Positions 38,443 to 48,573 are shown, counted from the first letter of the stretch. The stretch: DNA of 64,000 nucleotides from Scheffersomyces stipitis CBS 6054 (GCF_000209165.1 NC_009043.1:1364001-1428000); one strand, 5' to 3'. The notes: generated from the sequence alone by a model not told the origin. Made by a program: numbers and translations.

Positions 38443-39162
38443 TCAAATCTTTAGATGAAAATAAAGCAAGTTGAACATACTAGTTGAATTGACACCTCTA
38501 TTACCATTAAGGGTAGAATTTTGACTATTGCCAGTAGTTGTGGTGTTGTTTCCCAATTCGGTCGAATTGTGTTTAATGGCATGCTCCAGTTTATGTTCTC
38601 CCACAATTTTTGATTTTGGCTGAGTAGGTTCAATCTCTTTAGAGTGCAATTCCTGATTAGAATTAAGTTTGGACATAATGGCATATGAATCTTTCGGCAT
38701 TTGACTTCCTGAGTCGCCTTTATTTCTCGATTTGACCAAATATTTGGAATTAACCTCTTCAACACCACCGTCCCCTCCACGATAGTCCTTCTTAAATGGA
38801 AGGGCACAAGCGTTAATTTCACTTAATTCAGCACAATCTTCGTACAAGACGCTTAAGAAATTCGCTGATGGGTTGTCGGGACAGATATGATAACATTCCT
38901 GTTTTATACTCTGAAGCGCACAACACTCACAGGCAAGATCGTCCGGTTTACAATCATCTAATTTCGACAATACTTCGTTGCAGCAAGCTGATAACTTGAT
39001 GAGATCATTCGGTGGGCACTTCTTGGATGGCCTAGGGTTGGGATTGACGTAGGATCCAAATTCGGATTCGTATAAGTTGCTGTTGATTGAATATTTTGCA
39101 GCAACAACCAGAGAGAATGCGGCGGCAACGCCAATCGCAGAAACAGTTGTCTGAAACTTCAT
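38443..39162 (-). CDS. Unknown cysteine-rich secreted protein
   Basis: I do not recognise this family. The protein starts with a clear signal peptide (MKFQTTVSAIGVAAAFSLVVAA). An in-frame ATG three codons upstream (39171) is an alternative start. Residues about 40-115 carry eleven cysteines, including CC pairs in LSACCNEV and CECCALQ, in a compact module reminiscent of small cysteine-rich cell-wall domains, though not the spacing I know for CFEM. The rest is Lys/Ser/Asn-rich with several N-X-S/T sites near the C-terminus (NSTEL, NNTTTT, NSTLN, NSTS). The last 10 residues are mildly hydrophobic, too short for a confident GPI signal. It is probably extracellular or in the wall, and lies upstream of a wall-remodelling enzyme. 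Confidence 0.75.
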   Translation of the reverse strand: MKFQTTVSAIGVAAAFSLVVAAKYSINSNLYESEFGSYVNPNPRPSKKCPPNDLIKLSACCNEVLSKLDDCKPDDLACECCALQSIKQECYHICPDNPSANFLSVLYEDCAELSEINACALPFKKDYRGGDGGVEEVNSKYLVKSRNKGDSGSQMPKDSYAIMSKLNSNQELHSKEIEPTQPKSKIVGEHKLEHAIKHNSTELGNNTTTTGNSQNSTLNGNRGVNSTSMFNLLYFHLKI

Positions 39163-39171
39163 AGTGCACAC

Positions 39172-40111
39172 TTATATCTTTGAGGGATCTTTTTTGTAGG
39201 TGGAGAGAGTTGTGTTGCTGTAGTGAACTCTTATAATGTGAAATACACTAAGAATATTGCAACAATTATTGGCCCCAAATTCTTAGCGCTGAACTAAAAA
39301 TAAGGTTGAATACACGCGCGAATTTGGAATCCACAGATCATCAGGCGAGGACTATTCTGCCTTAGAGCTACGTGGACAAAGAAATCAGACATTTACCAGG
39401 GCAGAGATTCACAAGGCTCCGCTTTATTTCTCTTTGGAATGATCATAGTTGCCCTGATGTATGTGTAGTAGTACAGTGAAGACTCTTGATTTTCCAAATC
39501 CAGTTGGCCCAATCTGTATTTGTATAAAGTATGATTTTGTGAAATTTAATGGTGGTCAAAATTCTTGGCTTAAACATCGAAATTGGTTGAGTGCACAATT
39601 TCGTGTCTGATAGTTACCAAATGCCAAAGCTTTTGAACCATAGAGTGAAGTTTTTCCAGAGGTATTTTGTCGCATGAAATAATCGTTGGTTGGGGCTTGC
39701 GCCAAACGGCTTTACCCCGAATGTTGTACCTGCGCGAATAAACCGTGAGATTCTCCGGTAAAAGTTCGAAGCCCTGAAATTACGCGACGAAAACTTCCAA
39801 GCCTGTACCAATGTTCTATTTTGCAATTGTTTCCCAAAAAAAAAAGTTTCGAGCCCAGAACTTTTCTTGTTGATTCCACTTTGAATATACCAAGCTAAAA
39901 CGGAATCGAGTCTGTTTTCGTGTACCAACTCTATTCGCCGGTGTTTTGGTGTACAGCCTCCTTTTCACCAGGAATTCTGTATGTAATCTTGGAAAGCGGC
40001 ATCATTTCTACTCGTGTCATGAAGTTGTAAAATTTATAAATACCCAGCTTTGTCCAGGATGGATATAGTTGAATACATTCGAAATCTAGCCCTTCACATA
40101 TTAAAAGGAGA
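39172..40111. other. Divergent promoter region, with a Rim101-like site
   Basis: 940 bp between two divergent genes for wall/secreted proteins. It contains TTCTTGGC at 39562-39569, which on the minus strand is GCCAAGAA, the motif linked to the pH regulator Rim101 in Candida. Several imperfect GCCAA sequences lie nearby. GAS/PHR genes in Candida are pH-controlled, so the site is plausible but may be chance. No gene is supported. Confidence 0.4.
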
Positions 40112-41695
40112 ATGAACTTCGCGATTGTTTCAATCTTTGTACTTTTCGTCTTTCAATCGGCTTTTGCTGATGACAAAACTACCCCTCCTGTGGAAGTTGT
40201 GGGTAACAAATTTTACTTTTCAAACAATGGTTCTCAATTCTTAATGAGAGGGATCGCCTACCAGCAAAACACAGCCAATTCAACTGAAAATTTGCTGTTC
40301 ATTGATCCTCTTGCTGACGAGAAGACTTGCGAAAGAGACGTCAAGTATTTCAAAGAATTGAACACAAATACTTTGAGAGTTTATGCTGTAAATGGGTCAT
40401 TAGACCATGATGCATGTATGGATATTTTCTCAGAAGCCGGTATTTATATTATTGCTGATTTATCAGAACCAGATCTTTCAATTAATAGAAACAATCCAGA
40501 ATGGAATCTTGATTTGTACAAGAGATACACAGAGGTTGTCGACATGTTTGAAAAGTATCCAAATGTGTTGGGATTTTTTGCTGGAAACGAAGTTACAAAT
40601 GATAAATCCAATACTGATGCATCTGCGTTTGTTAAAGCTGCTGTTAGAGACACTAAGAAATACATCAAAGACAAACAATACAGAAATATACCTGTCGGAT
40701 ACTCATCAAACGATGACGAAGATATTAGAGTTGCAATTGCTGATTACTTTGCCTGTGGTGATTTAGACGAGAGGGCTGACTTCTTTGGGATAAACATGTA
40801 CGAATGGTGTGGAGAGTCTACTTTTAAGACTTCGGGTTACCTGGATAGAACTGACGAGTATAAGAATTTGACTATTCCTGTGTTTTTCTCAGAATACGGT
40901 TGTAATGAAAAGAGACCAAGAAAATTCACAGAAGTTGGTGCCATCTTCAGTGATGACATGACTGATGTATGGTCTGGTGGAATTGTCTACATGTACTTTG
41001 AAGAGCAAAATAAATATGGTCTTGTTTCAATTAAAGGGGATGAGGTACAAACCCTTGATGACTACAAATACTACAAAAGTGAGATTAACAACATCAGCCC
41101 CAACTATGCTAAATCATCTACTGCCTCAGTGGAAGCCACCCAAACATTTGCATGCCCGGCTTCTGCCTCAACTTGGAGAGCAGCAGTCAAATTGCCCCCA
41201 ACTCCCGACGAAGACTTCTGCGAATGTATGGCTCTGACTTATGAATGTGTTATTAGAGATAATGTTCCGCAGAAGAATTTCAAGAATTTGTACTCCGAAA
41301 TTTGCGGCCAAATTGACTGTTCTCCAATTTCTGTAAATGGTAGTAAAGGTGAGTACGGAAGCGTGTCTTTTTGCTCGGACAAGGATAAGTTGTCTCACGT
41401 TTTAAATGAGTATTACCTCAGTTCAGACAGACACCTGTCGGCTTGTGACTTTAATGGTTCTGCTACCCTTGCCAAGAGTGTTGAAACAGGCAAGACATGT
41501 AGCGCCAAGGATGGATCTGTTAACTCTGCGGGCAGTTCCAATTCCAAGAGTTCGGATACTAGCCAATCTACTTCGACATCTACGAAAAGTTCAGGAGCCA
41601 TTCAAAGTTTCCAGATTGCTTCCAAGTATGATTTGTTGGCAATATCTATATTTATGGGATGCCTCTTCAGTGGCGCAACAATATTATTCATTTAA
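40112..41695 (+). CDS. GAS1: GPI-anchored beta-1,3-glucanosyltransferase (GH72 + X8)
   Basis: GAS/PHR enzymes cut and rejoin beta-1,3-glucan chains at the cell surface. The 527-aa product has a signal peptide (residues 1-19), a GH72 domain with acid/base Glu160 (FAGNEV) and nucleophile Glu261 (FFSEYGC), and an X8 (CBM43) cysteine domain at about 365-460 ([25 protein letters not shown]). A Ser/Thr-rich stretch (about 465-500) and a hydrophobic tail follow, fitting a GPI anchor. It resembles S. cerevisiae Gas1 most; which of the Candida PHR/PGA paralogues it is cannot be told. CTG codons at residues 244 and 442 fall at positions where Ala or Ser occurs in Gas1, supporting CUG as serine. Confidence 0.92.
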   Translation: MNFAIVSIFVLFVFQSAFADDKTTPPVEVVGNKFYFSNNGSQFLMRGIAYQQNTANSTENLLFIDPLADEKTCERDVKYFKELNTNTLRVYAVNGSLDHDACMDIFSEAGIYIIADLSEPDLSINRNNPEWNLDLYKRYTEVVDMFEKYPNVLGFFAGNEVTNDKSNTDASAFVKAAVRDTKKYIKDKQYRNIPVGYSSNDDEDIRVAIADYFACGDLDERADFFGINMYEWCGESTFKTSGYLDRTDEYKNLTIPVFFSEYGCNEKRPRKFTEVGAIFSDDMTDVWSGGIVYMYFEEQNKYGLVSIKGDEVQTLDDYKYYKSEINNISPNYAKSSTASVEATQTFACPASASTWRAAVKLPPTPDEDFCECMALTYECVIRDNVPQKNFKNLYSEICGQIDCSPISVNGSKGEYGSVSFCSDKDKLSHVLNEYYLSSDRHLSACDFNGSATLAKSVETGKTCSAKDGSVNSAGSSNSKSSDTSQSTSTSTKSSGAIQSFQIASKYDLLAISIFMGCLFSGATILFI

Positions 41696-41828
41696 GTGCT
41701 GTTGTATTTGGTCTATTCCGCTTGATCATTTGATATACAATATGACTATACTGAAGAATTCTTGACTAAAGATAAATAAACTTCTAATATAGGTTCAAAT
41801 ATCACTCTATATGTACTACATGATTAAT

Positions 41829-42650
41829 TTAATTAGCAATCATGAAGATTTCGTTAAGCGCTTTAGCATCCATGACCGACGCACGCTTTTGCTTGATCCA
41901 CTTAGATCTAGCAGCAAGTCTAGTGGAGATAGGTTGTTCTTCTGAGACGCTAGGTGCAAGTTCCGAAGAATTTTTTACTTTATTTTGCATCGACTCCTTC
42001 TTCTCTTTCTTCTCCTTCTTCTCTTTCTTCTCTTTCTTTACTCTTCTTTCCTTGTTGTCTTTCGTGACATTCTTTTCTTTCTTTTCTTTCTTTTCTTTTC
42101 TGTTCTTTCTTTCTTTCTTCACTTCCTTTTCTTTCTTCTTTTTTCTTTTCATTGTCACATTATCATCGCCAAAGGATTTTCTCTTCTTGGGTATACTAAC
42201 TTCTATAAGGGTAGCTGAAGTAGACATAACTTTCTGCGTCTTTGTGTCCCACGTACTTCTTAGAACTTCCCCTTTTACAAAATGCATTCCCCATTTTCCG
42301 TTTATGATCTTATCTTTTCTTTGTCTTTCAAGTTCACTGTTGATCTTTTCTTCTTTACCATTGAGTCGACCCAAAATTCGTTGAAAAACGTCAAGCCCTG
42401 CACTGTCATTGTCTATTTCATCTTTACCATTTTTCTTAGCTAACCTTGCTCCTAAACCAAGATTATCGCCCTTTATAGTAACCTTCACGTGTGAAGTCAT
42501 CGCATGGTCTACAAGTCCCAAACCCTTCCCAGGCTGCCATCCCATCTTCTCTAGGTATTGATGTCCAAATCGATTCGTATCATTTGACCAATTTGTATTA
42601 CGAGGATCCAACCCGAATCTTTGCTTCACCTTTGTGCCGGCTAACCCCAT
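41829..42650 (-). CDS. PXR1: G-patch protein for rRNA/snoRNA processing
   Basis: Pxr1 (Gno1) is a nucleolar G-patch protein that activates the helicase Prp43 in ribosome and snoRNA maturation. The 273-aa product matches in length (271 aa in S. cerevisiae). It starts with MGLAGTKVKQRFGLDPRNTNWSN-type sequence, then a G-patch at about 25-72 (YLEKMGWQPGKGLG, DNLGLGAR). The KGEVLRSTWD region follows. The C-terminal half contains the typical Lys/Glu repeats (KKEKKEKKEKKE, about 170-222). The dense AAG/AAA/GAA repeat is prone to length change. It converges with the GH72 gene, 133 bp apart. Confidence 0.92.
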   Translation of the reverse strand: MGLAGTKVKQRFGLDPRNTNWSNDTNRFGHQYLEKMGWQPGKGLGLVDHAMTSHVKVTIKGDNLGLGARLAKKNGKDEIDNDSAGLDVFQRILGRLNGKEEKINSELERQRKDKIINGKWGMHFVKGEVLRSTWDTKTQKVMSTSATLIEVSIPKKRKSFGDDNVTMKRKKKKEKEVKKERKNRKEKKEKKEKNVTKDNKERRVKKEKKEKKEKKEKKESMQNKVKNSSELAPSVSEEQPISTRLAARSKWIKQKRASVMDAKALNEIFMIAN

Positions 42651-42779
42651 TGTTTTGCTAATGAAAGTACTACTCTATTCTACAACAAATCTAATACGCA
42701 AAAAATGGGATACCATCCTTTTCCATAAAGATGAGTATCCTGCATATTGTGATATTTCTTTTTATGTTCCCTAGTTCAA

Positions 42780-45700
42780 CTAGAATCCCAAGATAGAATA
42801 CCACCCAGACAGGACCCATAGTCCTTCATCTTCACCTCTTGTTACACAATTACTTTCAACAAGCCACTTTATAACTGACTCGTAATCTCTGACGCCTAAA
42901 ACGGTATGTAGCTTGTAATGCAAAGCTGCATAAGGAATACCTGGCCGAAAATGTATATAGTAAAGAACTGCCAAAATGATTCTCTTCCAATTATTATCAT
43001 TAATATTTCCATTAAGATCAATCCAGAAGTGTGAACAGGCCCTCCCAGTTGGTACATGTACCTTTGAGGTTCTTCCAGCTCTTATATTTTTCTTGCCATG
43101 ATGCACAACTATATCACAAGAAAGTTTCTCTTTGTCTATCAATCTAGATTCATATCCATCGAATTTATACGATTTATCGATGTGTACCAAAGAAGCCACC
43201 TCATTTGAGATTAAATGAAGCAAAGAACATACTTGTCCACCAAGTATTCCTTGTGATAGAATGATACCTTTCCTTGCATGGAATATCTCAGAAAGATTAT
43301 CTTCAAATTTGGTAGCTTGATTTAGAAATTTCAGAGTGATTTTGACAGAAAGAGCATTGTAGACTCTATCAGTTAGAACGAATCTATCACTGGAGCCATC
43401 AGTTGCATAAAAGTACACTTCTTTATCCTTTATTAAAGCAGTTGAAGCTTTGTATGTGATGTCATCACCAAATTCAGAAAGTATTTTCTTAACTTGGGCT
43501 TGAGAGAAATTTTCTTCTGCAGTTGCAAACATTGCCTTTAGAATAGTTCTAATTTCATCGTTTTCCTTTCTCTCTAACTTGTACTCCCTGCGGAAAAAAG
43601 TTACTCCAGATAAAATGGATTCCTTTTGGCGCATTGAATTGTCTTCTAGTTGATCATACAAATTCAGCAGCGATTCAGAAACCTGAACTTTGCTATAGGC
43701 GGAAGAATTTTCTTTCTTGGTTCGAAACAAGGGCATTTTATCCTCTATGTCTAATACAGATCCATCTGAATCTTTCCATAAGTCTAAAAAGAATTTGAAT
43801 TTAATATTCTCCAAATCTTCAGAGGACACCAAATCATCTTCAATTCCCTTCTGGATGATGTGCTCAAATGCCTCTATTCCCTTTGCTACAGCGGCTAACC
43901 CACCGACCAGCTTTCTAACAACCGTCCACTTCTGCTTTACACTTTTCCCATCCATATCATCAAATAACGAGGCAATTGCATCAAAATCAATCGAGCCTCT
44001 CATGAATGTCTTAGAGATGACAATAGCCCTAAATAAAGTTGTAGCATCTGACTTGTCAAACTTGGAACTTGATTTATACCTTCTAGGAGATCTAGATATT
44101 GTTCCTTCGTTGATTCTTTTGTTTGGCTTTGATCTTCTACGGTGCTTCTTGGATGCAAGTTTGGGCAATGTAACATCAATTTGAATTGGGACCTCACTAG
44201 AGTCGAACGCATTAGTCAGATCTTTCTTCGCAGGTTTTCTTCTAGGTGGCTTTGAAAATTCATCGGCCTGTCCCAATGATTCCAATCTTCCTTCTCGTTG
44301 TCTCATTTTCCTCAAACCTGTTGACAGAAATAATGTTACTTCACTTTCTATAATTCTTCTAGATTTTTGATTTCTATTCTCACCAACATCGGATATGCAT
44401 TGGTCTTTGGCAAGCTGAATTTGCTCAGAAGAGGGTCTATACTCTTCCTCTGTTAAAATCAAAAGCTTTCTCGTGATTTGTTGCCCTGTCTTACAAAATG
44501 CGATTGTTTCCACATCCAAGTCCTTTGAAGCTATAAGACTCGAAATGTCCCTAGCTAAGGTCTTGATATCAGTTGCAGTTGAATTTCCAAGACGCTTGTC
44601 CAATAAACGACGCAATTTTGCTGTGGTATAAGTAACTCCTCCCAACTCCTTTATTATCTCTAGCAATTCAGTTCTCCTTTTTCCCCCTTTCAATGATGAA
44701 GTAACCGACCTCTTATTATTAGTATTTCTGAGTTTTGGAAAAACAGCTTCAAAAATTGGTGCAATTGGTTTAAGACTGTCTATTGTGACACCTCCAGTTT
44801 GTTGAATATCATCTTCAACCTCTATGGCTGCTTCATCGACAACATTTTCTTGTTCTTCGTAATTGACTCTTTCACGCTTTCTTGCTTTCCGACTGCTTCT
44901 TGTGTTATCTTCTATCTTTTTTCTTTTTAAATGCCTGACTTCTGGAGCGGTATTAATTCTTTTTCGTAGTACCATTAAATCACCTTTTGGAATTTTTCCT
45001 AGTTTATCGTAATTCTTATCATTCAATTTTAATAAGGACAATTTGGAAATAATACCGTTATTCTTTTGAGATTTATGTTCTTTCACGTCTGATGACTTGA
45101 ATTCTCCTCTTGTGAAGTACCTGTATAGCTTGAATTTGCCTTCATAATCATATGAGCGAACTAAGGAAAGATCGTCGTAAAGATCCTTGTAGCTCTTTAA
45201 TGGTAGTAGCATATGATCGTCAACCACATAACTTGCTAGAGAATCTAGTACTCTCGTAAAGGGCCGGTATCCAGAAATACCTGCAAGGTTCCTTACAATC
45301 TCCTTGGATGTTTGTCCTGAGTCCTGAGATGAAACAATATTCTGCAATACCTGATTTGACAAAGGAAAAAAGTTATTCAAATGCGGGACTTCTTGAGCTT
45401 CATGATTATCAGCTACTGGTTTATCTTCAATGAAATTGGACTCCTCGTCAACATTCGAGTCAATAGAATTAAAAACTTCGACATAATCAGTTAAGTCACA
45501 GATATCCTTAGGCAAATCTTTGACGTATCTAATAGAATATACTAATTGATCATCTTCTGGAATCTTGACCATTAACTTCTCTACATATCCATTCTTATGA
45601 AGATATTCTACGATCGCGCCAAAAAACTTTCCAGACGATTTTGTTTTGTCCATTTTCAATTCTTTCTTTAAGTCCTTGAAGCTTCTCAAATTATTTGGGG

Positions 45701-46370
45701 CCAGTTTAACTGAACTTACAATCAATTGTCGAAGTTTGAACGCATTCTTATGGGTCTGCTCCTCGGAAGTTTCAGTATGATGCCACTGTCCAGAAAACTT
45801 AGAATGAACGCACAAGCTTGTATGCTGCCGTGACTTTTCATCGTATACATTCTTTCTGACAATGAAGCCACATTCTTCTAGCTTTTTGAATCGCAATGGT
45901 AGCGATCTAGGGTCTTGGCCAGTAGCCTTACACAAATCAGGGGAAAGTATTCCAGATATTCCATACTTCGCGATTTCACATAGTAACTCAAAGGGTTTTT
46001 CTCCAAGCAGAACTCTTGCCTTCTTAGATGGTTCCAAACCAGTCAAATACCTCCATTGTGTATCTGATGTAACCAATATTCGAATTTTATTTTCTCCACC
46101 TTCATACTCAACAAAAGCCTTATAGTCAGGTAAAATTGTCAATGGTTCATCACCACGAGTAACATATAGTAGAAGGGGGGTATTGTCATCGTTGCTGAAG
46201 AATAGCCATTGCCAAATAATTTGTTTTTGAAAATCATCAAGAACATTAAATTGAAGCTTGGAAGTCATATAGTCCCATAATTCTATCAAAGTCAAACCAT
46301 TTTGACCAGAAAATGACAACTTATCGAGAATTCCAGAAACTAATTCAGATGGAGGACTATTAAACAGCAT
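42780..46370 (-). CDS. TFC3: TFIIIC subunit tau138 (B-block binding)
   Basis: Tfc3 is the large TFIIIC subunit that contacts the B box of tRNA genes and recruits RNA polymerase III. At 1196 aa it is close to S. cerevisiae Tfc3 (1160 aa). Recognisable parts are the N-terminal helical start (PSELVSGILDKLSFSGQNGLTLIELWDYM), the B-block winged-helix region at about 125-170 with FELLCEIAKYGISG and the signature TGQDPRSLPLRFKKLEE, and a second DNA-binding-like block near 205-260. Basic, low-complexity linkers lie around 480-500 and 705-760. The C-terminal winged-helix region reads RPGIPYAALHYKLHTVLGVRDYES. It shares a 179-bp divergent promoter with EFM5. No intron or damage is seen. Confidence 0.9.
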   Translation of the reverse strand: MLFNSPPSELVSGILDKLSFSGQNGLTLIELWDYMTSKLQFNVLDDFQKQIIWQWLFFSNDDNTPLLLYVTRGDEPLTILPDYKAFVEYEGGENKIRILVTSDTQWRYLTGLEPSKKARVLLGEKPFELLCEIAKYGISGILSPDLCKATGQDPRSLPLRFKKLEECGFIVRKNVYDEKSRQHTSLCVHSKFSGQWHHTETSEEQTHKNAFKLRQLIVSSVKLAPNNLRSFKDLKKELKMDKTKSSGKFFGAIVEYLHKNGYVEKLMVKIPEDDQLVYSIRYVKDLPKDICDLTDYVEVFNSIDSNVDEESNFIEDKPVADNHEAQEVPHLNNFFPLSNQVLQNIVSSQDSGQTSKEIVRNLAGISGYRPFTRVLDSLASYVVDDHMLLPLKSYKDLYDDLSLVRSYDYEGKFKLYRYFTRGEFKSSDVKEHKSQKNNGIISKLSLLKLNDKNYDKLGKIPKGDLMVLRKRINTAPEVRHLKRKKIEDNTRSSRKARKRERVNYEEQENVVDEAAIEVEDDIQQTGGVTIDSLKPIAPIFEAVFPKLRNTNNKRSVTSSLKGGKRRTELLEIIKELGGVTYTTAKLRRLLDKRLGNSTATDIKTLARDISSLIASKDLDVETIAFCKTGQQITRKLLILTEEEYRPSSEQIQLAKDQCISDVGENRNQKSRRIIESEVTLFLSTGLRKMRQREGRLESLGQADEFSKPPRRKPAKKDLTNAFDSSEVPIQIDVTLPKLASKKHRRRSKPNKRINEGTISRSPRRYKSSSKFDKSDATTLFRAIVISKTFMRGSIDFDAIASLFDDMDGKSVKQKWTVVRKLVGGLAAVAKGIEAFEHIIQKGIEDDLVSSEDLENIKFKFFLDLWKDSDGSVLDIEDKMPLFRTKKENSSAYSKVQVSESLLNLYDQLEDNSMRQKESILSGVTFFRREYKLERKENDEIRTILKAMFATAEENFSQAQVKKILSEFGDDITYKASTALIKDKEVYFYATDGSSDRFVLTDRVYNALSVKITLKFLNQATKFEDNLSEIFHARKGIILSQGILGGQVCSLLHLISNEVASLVHIDKSYKFDGYESRLIDKEKLSCDIVVHHGKKNIRAGRTSKVHVPTGRACSHFWIDLNGNINDNNWKRIILAVLYYIHFRPGIPYAALHYKLHTVLGVRDYESVIKWLVESNCVTRGEDEGLWVLSGWYSILGF

Positions 46371-46549
46371 TGGTGGTGCTTTGTTGCTATTTTGAAGTAA
46401 GATCCCTTTGTAATTGTTTCCGAATTGTAGGGTCTTATCTTGTTTTTATACGACAATGTCGTCAAATGTCGCATTTAGAGACAATCATCATATTTTTCAG
46501 AAAAGTTTGTCATATCGTCATCAGGTACTTCAATAACCATATTTATAAA

Positions 46550-47287
46550 ATGGAATCTGATGACGAACCTTTGACGTTGTCAGCACATGCATTGGCAGCT
46601 TTAGCTCAGTTCAAAAACGAAGAAAAAGAGAGACTTGACCAATTTGAGTCATTATACAACAAATCAGAACAACAATTTGATGAAAATCAGAAAGTTGTCT
46701 CCATAGATGCCTTCAAGGAGGATTGGCAGCTTTCCCAATTTTGGTATGCGGATTCTACAGCGGTAACACTTGGCAAGGCACTCTTAGAAGGGGCAGATAA
46801 GGATACTGTTGTAGTTATTGCAAGTGCACCTTCTGTATACGCTGCGATTAAATCTTTTGCACCCGAAGATTTGCCTACAGAAAATATATATTTGTTAGAG
46901 TTTGATGACAGATTTCGATTACTTGCGGGCTCATCTCACTTCAGTGTCTATGACTACAACTACCCTGAAAAGATACCACCTCATCTCAGAAATAAATGTC
47001 ATAGACTTTTAATTGATCCTCCATTCCTAGAAGAAGAATGTCAAACAAAGTCTGCGATCGCAGCAAGAAATCTCCTAGTTGCTGATAAAGGTGAGAAGAC
47101 TGCTTCAGGCGATCTCAAATACAAACTTATTTCATCAACTGGTGAGAGAATGAAAGACATAGTGAAAAGTAACTATCCTGAAACAGATCTTACCGATTTC
47201 TTACCAGAACATAAGAATGGTCTCAGCAATGAATTCAGATGCTATGCCAGTTTTGAATGCAAGTACTGGAAGTTCCAAACTAGTTAG
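46550..47287 (+). CDS. EFM5: eEF1A lysine methyltransferase (N6AMT2 type)
   Basis: Efm5 trimethylates Lys79 of elongation factor eEF1A in S. cerevisiae. The 245-aa product matches the family (248 aa). It has TLSAHALAALAQF near the start, EDWQLSQFWY, the methyltransferase motif with ASAPSVYAAIK, the catalytic DPPF at residues 156-159 (LIDPPFLEEECQTK), and a C-terminal NEFRCYASFECKYWKF. The open frame extends 60 codons upstream to an ATG directly at the TFC3 start, but those residues are unlike the family, so the ATG at 46550 is preferred. Unlike S. cerevisiae EFM5, as I recall it, no intron is needed here. Confidence 0.9.
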   Translation: MESDDEPLTLSAHALAALAQFKNEEKERLDQFESLYNKSEQQFDENQKVVSIDAFKEDWQLSQFWYADSTAVTLGKALLEGADKDTVVVIASAPSVYAAIKSFAPEDLPTENIYLLEFDDRFRLLAGSSHFSVYDYNYPEKIPPHLRNKCHRLLIDPPFLEEECQTKSAIAARNLLVADKGEKTASGDLKYKLISSTGERMKDIVKSNYPETDLTDFLPEHKNGLSNEFRCYASFECKYWKFQTS

Positions 47288-47643
47288 GTGTGCCTATATA
47301 ACTCTACATAACTAATAGCTAGAAATACGTCCTTCTGAAGAGACTCAACTTGTAACTTCCGAGGTATTGATTATCACCCTCGGAGGGTTAGCACATTCGC
47401 ACTCACAAGCATGTACTTTACCCGGCCACCACTATTCTGAAATTAACTACTAATATCAAGGGTGCGCGTAATTTCTATCTCTCATGCAGTTGAGCCCTAA
47501 CAAAATTTTCTCTTCACGTTTTTGGACATCCTCAGCAAATGATGTGTTTGGATCGAAAAATTTTCTTACTTAGTGTCGACCTTTTCAGAGGAAGTCAATT
47601 CAATTTCTTTCAATTTTCATCTTCTATATAAGAATCAAACAAA
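47288..47643. other. EFB1 promoter region
   Basis: 356 bp between EFM5 and EFB1. It contains a 7-bp inverted repeat (TCCGAGG at 47358-47364, CCTCGGA at 47378-47384) of unknown use. A T/C-rich stretch just before the EFB1 ATG is typical of highly expressed yeast genes. Confidence 0.45.
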
Positions 47644-48573
47644 ATGTCTTTCTCAGACTTCACCAACGCTTCTACCCTAAAGTCATTGAACGAATTCTTA
47701 GCTGACAAGTCTTACGTTGAAGGGTAAGTATAATTTCAGTACGATGGGCGATGACCAAACGTGGCACCGCTAATTGGAGGTCAATTGAATCACAAATCTT
47801 TCTTTTCAAATCTGTATTCTGAACATAAGAAACAGCTACATAAGATGAAAGCACCCTGAGAATAATTTAATGATGATCGCAATCTTTGGTCCGTGTTTAT
47901 GAGGTGGATTCAAGACCCACCGCATGAGTGACAATGAAGATTTAAATAAAAATCCCTGACTAGTATTATTCGAAGTTAATCAATGACCCACTTTTTGTTA
48001 ATTCAAAATACTAACAACCCATTTAGTACTTCTGCTTCCCAAGCTGACGTTACAGTCTACAAGGCTTTCCAGAAGGAATACCCTCAATTTTCCAGATGGT
48101 TCAACCACATTGCTTCTTTTGCTGACGAATTCGAAGACTTGCCAGCCGGTAAGGCTCCAGCTGCTTCAGCTGCCGAAGAAGATGACGATGATGTCGACTT
48201 GTTTGGTTCTGATGATGATGAAGTTGATGAAGAAGCCGAAAAGTTGAAGCAACAAAGATTGGCCGAATACGCTGCTAAGAAGGCTGCTAAGGGACCAAAG
48301 CCAGCTGCTAAGTCTCTTGTTACTTTGGATGTCAAGCCATGGGATGATGAAACCAACATGGACGAATTATTGGAAAACGTTAAGTCTATTGAACAAGATG
48401 GTTTGGTTTGGGGTGCTCACCAATTCATCCCAGTTGGTTACGGTGTCAAGAAGTTGCAAATTAACTTGGTTGTTGAAGATGACAAGGTCTCATTGGACGA
48501 ACTTCAAGCCACAATTGAAGAAGATGAAGACCACGTTCAATCCACTGACATTGCTGCTATGTCTAAATTGTAA
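47644..48573 (+). CDS. EFB1: Translation elongation factor eEF1B-alpha (GEF for eEF1A)
   Basis: eEF1B-alpha recharges eEF1A with GTP. The gene has a 303-bp intron (47724-48026; donor GTAAGT, branch TACTAAC at 48009-48015, acceptor TAG). Exon 1 (47644-47723) ends ...ADKSYVEG and exon 2 continues [14 protein letters not shown], with the same intron position as S. cerevisiae EFB1. The spliced product is 208 aa (206 in S. cerevisiae): an N-terminal GST-like part, an acidic linker ([16 protein letters not shown]), and the C-terminal exchange domain with the final residues TDIAAMSKL. Codon use is strongly biased with no CTG noticed. The intron carries a snoRNA, listed separately. Confidence 0.97.
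47861..47970 (+). ncRNA. SNR18: Box C/D snoRNA U18/snR18 inside the EFB1 intron
   Basis: Within the EFB1 intron lie a box C (ATGATGA, 47870-47876) and a box D (CTGA, 47956-47959), closed by a terminal stem AATAAT (47861-47866) with ATTATT (47965-47970). Between them TTGGTCCGTGTTT (about 47886-47898) is complementary to the conserved 25S rRNA segment AAACACGGACCAA. If the following ATGA is taken as box D', the fifth base upstream pairs with the A of the CAC, which fits 2'-O-methylation at A649 and C650 (S. cerevisiae numbering, from memory), the known U18/snR18 targets. S. cerevisiae SNR18 sits in the same host intron. Confidence 0.92.

Noticed and set aside
39614..39928. 104-codon minus-strand frame upstream of the GH72 gene
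   Set aside because: Basic and aromatic composition with no family resemblance; it lies where a promoter is expected.
41842..42384. 180-codon Phe/Ser-rich plus-strand frame
   Set aside because: Antisense of the Lys/Glu repeats of PXR1, which has a clear G-patch on the other strand.
46370..46549. N-terminal 60-codon extension of EFM5
   Set aside because: It begins at the TFC3 start codon on the other strand, is Cys/Phe-rich and unlike the family; the inner ATG at 46550 gives the usual length.
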